64,000 nt of DNA from Kryptolebias marmoratus (Eukaryota > Chordata > Actinopteri > Cyprinodontiformes > Rivulidae), in the NCBI RefSeq assembly GCF_001649575.2, contig NC_051430.1, positions 17,008,705 to 17,072,704 on the forward strand, read 5' to 3'. Shown one piece after another: positions 39,301 through 51,300 of this stretch. Every line of letters begins with the position of its first letter. Within the stretch, counting starts at the first letter, position 1. The notes under the pieces are model-generated. The model did no database searches. It was not told the DNA's origin and saw only the letters and a program-made list of their open reading frames with translations. The position numbers and the translations under genes are program-made.

Positions 39301-42300
39301 GGGAAAGGACGCTGCTGAGATGAGCACCCTGAACGCGGCAGTCTCGCTCTGCAGAGTCCCAGGATTTCCTCTGCGGGAAGTGCTTGTAGCAGTGTCCCTG
39401 AAACTTGTGCCAGCCGTAGTCACATGTTTCTGTGTCTGAAGCAAGAGAGAAAAAGATGAAATGGAATTATGCATGATTTATATCGTGGTAAAACATCAAC
39501 ATACATGAAATACAGTACAAACTGTAAACCTTTATTAGTTTTTACTTCCATCCAATTGTCCAATTGCCTTTTTAACACTTTAACATTTCTGACATCAACT
39601 AATCTGGGTAAAGTGGCCCTTCAGGCCTGCAGTTATCTCTGTTGCTGTTCGTAGATAAAGGCAAAAAAGGGGAAATGAGTCCAGTTAGGTGAGAAAACTT
39701 TTCAAAGTCTAACTAGTGTCTTGAAGTGATTTTACAAAGTAAGCAATCCTAATGACAAAATTAAAATGACAGCTCAGAGTCAAACAAAAGAGTGAACTAA
39801 TGCAGCATGATATGCTGATGTGGAGTCTCACTCATCCAGGACATGCTAAATCCAAACAAGGTTAAAAAGCAAAAACAACTGGACTTCTCTTCTGTTTCTG
39901 AAGACATTTCGCTTCTCATCCGAGGACTTTTATCGTTTTGATAAGTTGTTTTGGCTTTTTAACCTGTTTGGGGTAATGCAGCATGATAGTTGTAAACAAG
40001 TTCAACTGAATTATTTTGTTCAGAAAAATAATAAAAAACACAAAATAAACTTTCTCATTTTTTGAAATATCAATTAGGAGGAGAACAAAAACAATTTAAG
40101 CGTGAATAACAACAATGTAATAAATGTGGTAAACAGGTACAAAATGTACAAATTAAGTTTAGTTGGAACATAAATAGCCTATGTATGTATGTATGCATGC
40201 ATGTTTTTTTCTCCCTTTCCACGTTTTATCCTTAGCAAACTAAATAACAAAACCAGGAGTGGAAACTTGTTCTGGGTTGTTCCTCTTTATACTAGTTTTC
40301 CCCTTCTTTTCACTTGGCAAAATGTGTACACAATATGGGTGGGATTCCCTGATGAGTGATTCAAACTAAAATCTAGGGTGTAGACCAGTTGAGAGCAAAC
40401 AGCCAAGACCTATGTTGCCTCAATATCATACTCAAACGTGGACAAACATGAACATCCAGCTAGTGTGAAGAGATTTCAAAACAATTTTTAGGTCTCACTA
40501 ACAAAGACAGGAAACGAAAGATGTGACATGAGGAGTAGCAGACCCTAAAGCGTGTTTCGGTGCTGTCAAAAAGCCTTCTATTTGCTTGGGAAGGTTGCTA
40601 AGTGAGTAAAATGAATAGGAGAATAGGATCAACAATGTTTTCTTTTCCCCCTTGGCATAGGAAAAACTTTTACGTGAGCAAAAGAAATAATTCTAAAAAT
40701 GTTTTGCCACTACATTGTTTAAAGCAACACTTCATTATTTTCAATTGTATCATTCGTTATTTTTGTTGATAAATATGAGGATATGATATATGAGTAATTT
40801 TAAGATGATAATTGCTAAGGCTGTTTTTGTGAAGTATAAAAAAAGGAAAATTGGTAACAGAGTTGCGTGGGTGCTTGCTGCAACCTCAGATGCTCTGCTC
40901 ACTCTGACACTAAAAAGATCTGATCTGGGGAAAGAGAGTGCAGGTTCATCAAGTACAACTTGATGCACAAACGTCACATTGATCTTGCAAGAACACAGCT
41001 TGTTGATTGCTTACTATCAAATGAAGTGTAAAAACATTACGTGCAGAAACAGTGTACACTGTCTCAAAGATCTAATGTCAGTGTGTTTCTGACTGTACCA
41101 GCTGATTTTTTGTTTTTTTAACAACAACAACAACAATTATACTTATACTTACATACATATCAGGGCTTATTTCCCTTTTTTTCTTTCTTCCTTCATTTAA
41201 GTAAAACCTTTTAAATTTAAGTTGTTTTATTATACAGCCTGCATCACCGGTATCTAAAATGCTTTTTGTTGTTTATTTCTGGAATAGCTATAGTTTCACC
41301 AAAACAAACCCCTGTCTCAGTGTTGTGTAGTCTGACTTAGTAATGCAGATGTATTCCCCAACCTTTATGCATTTTACTTTCCTTTTTTTCCTTGACCTCT
41401 TGATATTTTCCATCAAAATCAAGAAAAAGTGTTTAGGATGCTTTTTATTTTTCCTCTGACTCTTTGACCACACTTTTATTCTACACTTTACACCATGACA
41501 ATCTGTCAACATTAGTGTATTCAGACAATATGTCAACCGTCTTGTGTCTGAAACCTAAGAACCTAAAGGTACCTAAAGAAGCACTCTTGAATTAACTAAA
41601 GTCTTACCTTCCTCACAATACAGCCCAGCGTAGCTTGGAAGACACACACATGTAAAAGAAGTCAGCCCATCAATACATGTGCCTCCATTGCGGCATGGGT
41701 TTGAGTGACACTCATCAATCTCTTTATAGGGAACACATTAAAAAAAGAAAATGTTACGAACTAACCTGCAAGAAATAATTAGTAAAAGGTACGTGAGAGG
41801 ATAATCCTACCTGTTTCACACTGAGGACCAGTGTAACCAGGGGCACAGCTACATGAACAGACGCTGCCGCTCTTGTAGCAAGATCCTCCATTCAGACAAA
41901 TGTTCTCTTTGCAAGCATAAATTTCTGTTGGAAAAAAAAAATAACTTGAGAAAAATATATTCTGAGTTTTCTTTTTACTTTATTTTAATAGAGGTCATTA
42001 AAACCAACATACCAGGAATTTCCACAGTCTCGCCAACAACCGTGTGCCCCAAATCCAGTCCTAAAGCAGCCTGGGTTGTTGTTTCTTCCTTTCCTGTTAC
42101 TGGTGCACTACCATTAAAGGGTGGATATGTTGGTAAGTCACTATGGTTCCCAACTTTCCTAGAAAATGACGTAGGCGTGGTGGATAAAGATGTAGCTTGG
42201 GCTGATGACGGGGTAGTATACTCTGCCTGGGTTGTTGTGGAAGTTTCGTTGTCACTTCTAATTCTAATTATCTCCATCTTCGAAGACGCTGTTGCATTTT

Positions 42301-45300
42301 CCTTGAATACAGTCTGGATTTCATCGGGGGACAGAGTCTTTTCTTTTACTCTGTCGCTCTCTGGTATCTTTGTAGTTATCTGCTCTCCAGATACACTATC
42401 AGAGATGTCTGACTCACTTTCTGTGGTTGTGGTAGAGACAAATGGCAATTTAGTTGTGGATGATAGAAACTTAGATGTAATGTTTTTAACCTCATCCCAG
42501 TCTTCAGTAACGGTGCTTGTTGTGATCATGCTTGTGACTGAGATGCTTTCTGATCCAATCTCAGAACTAGAAACAAGACTCGTTGCTACAACAGAGGTAA
42601 CTGGTGTCACTGAAGGTGGCTTAGTTGTCATTTCTTTTGAGCTACTTTCAATATTGTCCAATGATGGGGAAGCAGGCTCACTTTTAATGGTTTGGGGAAC
42701 AGGCTCTGTTGAAAAATTACTCACAGAGTCTGTTCTTGGCTTTATGGTTTCACTGTAGTGAGGAACTGATTCAATCATGACAGGAGATGGATCAACAATG
42801 TCAAAATAGTCACTTGGGAAGACTATTTTTTGGCCATTTGTATCAGAAGATAACGAAATCCTTGGTTGAATTGTGTCATTCGATTTCAAACCAGCTTGAA
42901 CAACTACTGGTTCTGTAATCAGATTTTTTTCATGACTTGCAGACACAGGGTAAGTTGAGGTCAATGAATCCTGAGAGGAAAGGTCAGTCTGAGGGCGGTG
43001 TGTTAGTGTGATCTCTGACCTCACTTGTTCAACTGACTCCTGGGAAGTTGCCACAAGGTACAAAGGGGAAACAGTTGTGTGAAATTGGACTGTATTTTCA
43101 GGCTCCACAGAAGCTGAGATGACCTTTGAAGTGGGTTCAAAGGAAGTGTGCATCATTGTTGTTTCACGTTTCTCTGTGCTAAAAAAGGATGAGTCTGTAC
43201 TCTTTATAGTACCTAAGGATGCACTTTCATGAGTTGTTGAACCATCACCTGAATCATCTTCTCCCTTATAAACTGAGATTGCATCTAATGAGTGAACAGT
43301 AGTATTCAAATCTGGCTTGGCAGGTTTGGCTGGTTCGGCTGGCTTTTCAGTTATTTGAGTGGAAAATGTTACTGATTCCATTAATAAAGGCTGAGGGGTT
43401 GATGATAATACAGGTGAAATCAGGGAACTGTCATCAGGGTGGACCTCTGGATATGTTGTTGTACTCTCAGTTTTGTAACTTGAAAATGCTTCAGAGCCAG
43501 CATTATCATCGGCATATTGGAACTGGGTTGTATTTGACACATATGTATTATTCATAAAAGAACGTATGTTTGGTCTAACTGTAGCAGTCATAGAATCTGT
43601 TTCACCCTCATCTGTTGCCACAATATATTCACCCTGGGATTTTGTGGTCATTTCAATGAAGCCTGCTCCACTTGTTGATGCTTTAAAAGTGACTGGTTCT
43701 GGGGTTGATAAATCCACAAAGGGGTGAGTAGACATTGTTGGCGTTTCTAGGGTAGTTTCATCCGTGTATCCAGATGTTTCATCTCCCGAGTACTCTGTAT
43801 AACCTGAGCCACTGCTTTCAAAATCAGTTGTTAATGGTGTCACCACCTTAGTTCTGGAAGTAAATCTGTAAGCATCTGTGGGTACACTTGTCATGAACTC
43901 AGGTGAGGATTGGGTTGATGAATCTACAACGGGCTGAAATGCAGTCTGAGTCAATGTTGCCTGGCTTACATCTGTTGTTGTGGGGATTATGACAATGCTC
44001 CAGGTTTGGCGGAAAGCATCAGTTGGCACTGATGTTGGATGCTCTGTACTATCAGTAGCTGATATTATTATGCTGGAATATGAGAAAGCTTTAGAAGATG
44101 TCGTCTGTCTGCTGGACATCTCAGTGGTGTATTCAACTGAGCCTGCCTTTTCTCTTGTTGCGGACACTGAGCTTTCCTCTGATCTAACGGAAGATTCCTC
44201 ACTTTCAGTTGTCGCAAGTGTCTTCTGCGTTTCAGGAGANNNNNNNNNNNNNNNNNNNNNNNNNNNNNNNNNNNNNNNNNNNNNNNNNNNNNNNNNNNNN
44301 NNNNNNNNNNNNNNNNNNNNNNNNNNNNNNNNNNNNNNNCTGGAGTAATGGCAGAAGATGTTTCAGTCTCATAAGAAATAGGGGACGATGTAGGCACTGC
44401 GCTCTGATCTGTGTGAACACTGTCATAATCCTGAACTGTCGATGCTGTTGTCTTCTCTGTGCTGAACAATGAGAAAGCTTTAGAAGATGTCGTCTGTTTG
44501 CTGGACATCTCAGTGGTGTATTCAACTGAGCCTGCCTTTTCTCTTGTTGCGGACACTGAGTTTTCCTCTGATCTAACGGAAGATTTTGTTGCATTCACGT
44601 TTTGGCCTGCTAATTCTGTTGTAAGTAATTCTTTGTCAGATGATTTCTGGTTGAAAAACTGATTTACTGAAGCCATTGTTGTCTTGATCAATTCAAAAGC
44701 ACTGTATAAAGTGGAAGCTGGTGTTGTTGTCCCATCTTGTTTCTTCTCTTCGTCTGTAGTTGTGGTATTGTAAGTTTTTTCTGTTCCATTAGTAGCAGGA
44801 TTAAATTTACTAGTTGGTGATGTGTTTTCCCCATCGGCATCCTTCAGTGAGAGAGTCGAGACAGCGTGTAATGTAGTCTCAGCAAAGTGTTTTGAAGTTG
44901 TGGTTTTTGTTGCTTCCGTGGTTTCAGCTTTATCTCTGTGTGTATAAAGTTTGGTTGAAGAAGATAAAGGGGTTGTGTCCTCAGCCATCAATGTTTTAAT
45001 CTTTTCTGAGTCACTTTTCACAGACATGGGAGTCCTCCCAATCTCATCTAAGTGTTCATATCCAGATGTGGTGCTGACAGAGGTTTTCGTTTGGTTCTCT
45101 GTTGTTTTAGAGATCAATTGTTTATTTGGCATTACTGTATGAACAAAGTCAGTTGTTTTTATTGCATCTGGGTCAGTTTTCTGTGTCACATTTGATGAGG
45201 CCTTGTCCTCCACTGTAGATGATGAAATAAAGGTTGAGTGAACTGCAGCTGGGGTTTCTGTAGATGTTACTGTTGCTGTAAGTTTCTCTACAGATTCAAA

Positions 45301-48300
45301 GGAGTGACAATCAAACAGATCAAACAAGTTAAACTCAAAACACAGTGTTTATTTCATCATTAGCATCAAGAGTTGCCACATTGGGGTAAAAAAGGAAAGA
45401 ATACCTTTGGTGCTTTTTTCTGATTCTTCTCTTTGAGACTGGGAATCTTGTGGTGGTAAAACCTGTTCAGCTGCAAAGAATAAAATGAGAAAAGGAAATC
45501 AGTCCACGATAAGAAGGCACAATTTCATTTGCACACATGTACATGCTCTACAATCTGTCCGATAAGCACATCAATATAATTTTAGATAACAGCCAAGCAT
45601 ACGTACAACCATTAAAAAGCTAAACATTACATGCTGTTTTCTATTGCTACTATAGGGTTTTACATGACCACAACACTGTTCTGTTTACTCTTGATATACA
45701 TGAAAAAAAGAGGATATTAATACATTAATTAATTATTATTACTAATTAATATATATTAAAAATAACTCTTGGTGATCTCATAGAGAAACTTTGGCTAAAA
45801 TACATTTTCTTTTTCTTTTTCTTGAAAAGAACTGAAAATTTGAACAACACAGATATTGGTTTTACAGATAATAAAAAATCTGCCACTGTGAACAATTACA
45901 GCAATACCCCATATACTGGGGTGCGACTGTTGGAGACTCATTGGTGACTCAAAATTTTGAAAAAATTATGAGAAAATATGTCAGTTTTCCTTTGTCTCAT
46001 TTCTCATAGCACACCCCGTATATTATGATAAATTAGTCATTTCTGCATTCTCTAATTTATATTTTTTAAATGCCAAGAGCCGACACATATTTTAGATAAA
46101 GTAAAAGATGAACTGACAAAAACATTTCTACTTTAAACACCTAAACTGTCTTTACACCTGTGAAGCTCACTCTGTAAACTACTTTCTAGGAATTACGTTA
46201 CTGAATAGGTAACGAAATGAAAAATAATGATCAAATTTATAAAAATGTTATCCCAGCTATAAAAAAAATCTACATTTTTGGCAGGTCTTGTATGATTTCA
46301 CAAAAAGAAATAGTAATAACTCAGAAAAACAAACATTGCAAATAAATCTCTCCAGAAAATCACTTTGGCCAAGCTGGCGTGTGAACTCAGTTCAAGCCAT
46401 AATACAAAGATTTATACTGTAGCTTGATATGAAAAGAAAACATTTTCAAAAGGCCACTTGAACAATGATGAAAGTTATTACTCTTATAATTTGTAAAATA
46501 AATGACATGTGAAGAAGAATGCCTTTAGACTGTAACAAACAGCAGGCTGATCACAATTTTTTTGTTTGTTTTTAAATGGTTTAGTCTGTCAACAACGTTA
46601 AATAAATGTCAAAATTTAGTTTTTCCATAAGTGTTCAGTATAATTTAGTGTTATTTTCTAATTCATTTCAAACATAAACAACATGATGCGCAGCACATCG
46701 AGCAAAAATGGAGTCACACAAATTTTAACCTTCGGAAATTTAAATGTCTCTTAAATAACAATGAACCTGAAATTATTTGTCCAATCCTTTGTTATAGTCT
46801 ACGCTTTCGATTCCTGGAGTAACTTCAATTGTCAGCTGTCTGCTCTTAAATTCATTTCTTACAAAGAAGCTGTGCTGCAAAACTTACATCCACCTCCTTA
46901 AGTTGTCTGGAGGGTAGCAATTCATGTCTTTTAAAAATAAGATCTCAAAATAAACCATAAAAGTTAAAAATGTTTTTGAATAAAAGGTAACCAAGTCTTT
47001 TTTTCACTATAGAGTAGGGAAAAAATTGACAAGGAACATGAAAATCTGCACATCCTGCTAACTCTTAAAGTATCTAGTGCTTTTGACAAAGCTCAAGAAT
47101 TTGCATAGAGCAGGAGAAAAAAAAAAGAGCCAACTTTGATCATAAACTTAACAGAGAGGTCCTGCATTCCCTGAACTGTTTACCAGTGTTTGCATTAGGG
47201 ACACGGAAAGAGGAGGAAAAGGCTATTCACATACGATAACTCAAAACCCTTTAATATACAAAACTTAACAACCTCTTCCTCCTTCACTCTCCCTCTCTGT
47301 CTCTCTGGCTCTGCCCTCAGCCTCTGCTTCCCACAAATGACAGTATGGAAAGATTATTGGTTGCAACAGATAACACCTGCAGCCGCTCAGCGCTGCAGAA
47401 AGACACCTGTTACAATCCTAAGTCAGGCTTGGGAACAGAGGCAATTTACCTGCCTTACTGACCCATTCAAACACATACTTGTCTCACAGCTAAACACACA
47501 CATACAAAAAAAGTCCTGGAGGTCTTTCCTCTGGTCCCTAATCACCATCAAAGGAAACACCAACAGACCTTTTTTTGACCCCTATTACGTGCACTCTATG
47601 AATGTATGTATATCTAGTGTGAAAAAAGTCTTTACACCTTATAAATGTCTTCTGTTTCTGCTCTTTGTTACTCTTACACATTTCAGTTCACCAAACAAAT
47701 GTTTCCATCAGACAAAGATAACCTGAGCAAATATTAAATGCAGTTTTTAAGTGATCATTTCATTTATTAAAAGAGGGGAAAAAAGCTATCCATCAATTAC
47801 AGCAAGTCATCCAGGTCCTGAAGCTAACACCATCACATTGCCACCACCATGTTTACCTGCTGGTACGATGTTCTATTTCTAAAATGCAGTGTTAGTGTTA
47901 TACCAGATGTAACAGGACGCACACCTTACAAAAAGTTTTTTTCTCTCTCTCTTGTCAGTTCACAAAATATTTCCCCGAAAGTCTTGGGAATCATCAAAAT
48001 GTTTTTTGGCAAATGTGATACAGGCCTTTGTGTTCTTTTTGCTCAGCAGAGGTTTTGGCTTTGGGACTCTCCCATGGTACCAATATTTGCCCTTTGTTGC
48101 TTTTTTATTGAGGCATAATGAGAATATAATGGCACAATGACAATACAAACAGCCTTTTGTCTTGCAACTGGTTTTATCTTTAAAAATAATGTAATGAAAA
48201 ATTATTATTAGCATTTTTTTTATTTGATTTCTTGAGATCATCTGAGGACTTCTCCCTTGATGCTTTATGGCAAACTTTGGGAACAATGGCTTAAGCTGCA

Positions 48301-51300
48301 TCCACATTAGGTTGTAATACACTGATAATGAAGATAACTGTAAAGTATTTTAGGTCAATATCTGTAAAACTGACTGAGTTATCATCAGTTCTGTGTTTGC
48401 TGAGGACGATTATCTGTGACAGCCAGAAGTTAATGAGTTGAGGACGTACATCCAGTAATTACTTTCTGAAAGTTCTATTAAAATCGACACAATGATTCAT
48501 GAGATATCTTGCTAAAGCTACAGATGAACAAATGGACACACAAACAAGGGGTAAAACATTAGTTTGGGAGATAAAAACTTTAAAAATGGATTGTTTCAGG
48601 TAGTGTTCCTGTTTTATGTTGTCATGTACATAATGCACAGATTTTACAATCTTGTCAAGAAAACAAGTGAGTTTATTTCCCGAAATGTTCAGTTATGGAG
48701 GTCCTTCTGCCAAACCTTAGCAGAGTTATTGTTAAATTGCAAGAATGTGCTGATGGTTTTCTGAGTTATTTTGTGACATTTGTGTTTGACATGCCTCTGA
48801 GGATCAATAACTCAACACGTCACAATCTGTCAAATAAACACTTGGTAAACAGTGAATTTAACTGTCAACACTTAATCAGACACAGATGTGCACAATTCAC
48901 AATAACACAACAAGCTTTTGAGCAACACTAAGAATTAATTTACCAAGCTTTTTTTTTTCCTTCTTCTTCTTCATCACACTCTGATACTAGAGAGCGCTTT
49001 GTTACCACGCAGTCAGACGGCACACACTTCTCCCAATGCCACAAGATTTTCCACAAGCTTTTCTCACACATACTGGGAGAGGGCAGAAAAGTGATGCACA
49101 GTGTCTCAGCTGATCAGCAGTAAACAGAGCTATAATCACCTGCTTTGGTCAGAAAGCCTCCAGCTGTAGTGAAAAAAAAGGGGCGCGTCTGTGAGTCAGC
49201 AATGACATCACCTCATGAGGTGGTGTCCAGTCTGAGCTACAGACAGGCATCTGTGTTTACTATGGCAGCCTGCCAACACTCTCATGTTACAGCCAGGCTG
49301 GCTGTCAGTCGGCTGGTAATGTACAGTTAATAGACACCAAATACACAAGGAAGTGTGTCTTTCACATACTGTACTGCAATATAGTATATACCTTTGGCAT
49401 CTAAACTAAAACCTGCTCACTCAGGCAGGCTTCTCACCTACAGCTCTTTGTTTTATGGGTTTTTTTTCCTATATGACCAATTTGTGCACCTGGATCCTTT
49501 CCACCAACTCAGAAAATCCCAGCTGCTCTTCTAAGAACAAAAATACATGACCATGGCAAAGTCTGCAGCTCAAATGTAGCCCAAGTTCTACTTATGTTTG
49601 CATGTGAGATCACACGTACAGCAATAGAGCCCATAAAGCGAAGCGCCATAAAGTGCAATGACGACATTGAACTGCTCTTTGTAGGTGCTATATGCTGGCT
49701 CCAAAAAGTCCCCTCCTCGACCTGCCTCTCATTTAATGAATATAAACTTTACTTTAGACCTGTTAAAAGTATTCATTGCAAACTATGAAATCAAACATAA
49801 AAAAGGTTATCCTGAATTCTATCAAATGGTGCAGTTAAAAGAGTTTACCTCAGCAGTTTTACAGATACAGCATATTGATATGCAATTCTGAAATGTGTGC
49901 ACTCCATGTAAATGAAGCACTCAGCTAACGATCACATGGAAGCTTGAGTTATGTGACTGACCTACATCAGACTGGCTGTACGCTGTGCAGGTCAACAAAT
50001 ATAGTGGAATTGGACAAGCTTAGAACCATGAGAAAAAACAAAACATTTAGGTGGAAATATAAGAGTGAATCTGCTGCTAAACGCAAAAGAAAAGAGAGAG
50101 AACAAGTAGGACAACAGTCAAAATAAATATCCGGGATCAAGGAGGACAATGGAGCGCTATAAAGACAGAGCTCGGCCTTCAAACACACACAGCTTTTGTG
50201 AAACTCCTAGACTAGTAAGTTTACCGTTCCAGCCTGATCTGTACTTTTAACTGTGGACTTTACTCAACATGTCTGATCGCAAATATGAACTAACACATCA
50301 AAAATGTCAGACTTCAGATCCCAAACAGCGCTTCCATGGATGTCACCATTGTTGACCTGTTCTCAGTCACTTTAGCTGTTTCCTTTGGTAAACAAATACA
50401 CGCAGTAGCTGGTAACAGTTCACAAGTTTTGCTTAAATTATTTTATTTAAAGACAAATTAACTACCAATATGAGAAAATAATTGTGCGGAGTACCCTTAA
50501 AATGAGTGTTGGAAGTTAAATGAGTACTTTATTAATGAAACTTGAAGCCTTCCAGGAGTCGTTGATGTCTCCTCTGTTGCAAACACGCAGAGTGTTTAAT
50601 GTGAAGGCAATGTTATTAGATATTAAAACAGATTTATGATTTCATGGTTACCTGTCATTTACTCTCAGGGTGTTGAGTTGGAAGACTCCATATTATGAGT
50701 CATGAAATTTTCCCTTACATTCATTATGCATGTAAAAATTTACCAAGCCCAGACTCAAATTCAAAAGGAGTTACACAAACTAAGAAGACATGGCTTCTTA
50801 GAACAAACAGAAGCATCATTTTCCACACTCTTGAGCACAACAGGGAGCTTCTCTGAGTCCATTCACCTTTGATTATACTGAATGTGCAGCTAATTAAATA
50901 GTTTAGCATTTAAAATCTCTGCACGCTAATAACAAAAATAAATAAAATTATAACCATGAATATAAGACAGAATGTCACAAGAGGAGTGCCAGCAATCTAC
51001 AGTGTCTGAAGAATGACATTAAAACATGATGCAAACCTAAGGAAGTCTCAACCCTCAGCATAAAAGCAGTAGGCTCCAAAAAAAACACTTAGGTGGGACT
51101 GAAAGAACAAGACAAAGAGTCCGAGGTGTTCACCTCGCCTCCAAACTCACAAGATACCCATCTGATCAGATTCAATGGCATCTGTGGGAAGCCAATCCAA
51201 TCCACAGAGACTCCACCCTACAAGCCACAAACCCAAAGGATCTATTGCTAACATCCCATTACCAAAGACCCCTGGGAACCTCCAGATGTTCCTCATCCAT

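Noticed and set aside
41853..42758. 301-codon open frame on the + strand
   Set aside because: It is antisense to the vcan GAG-beta and EGF1 exons. The biased Ser/Thr/Glu codon use of the real exon leaves the opposite strand open. No family resemblance.
44068..44239. Continuation of the upstream GAG-beta frame through the Ns into KRRRHLRQL
   Set aside because: This is a frame error caused by the placeholder gap. The true frame below the gap reads [13 protein letters not shown], like the sister repeat.
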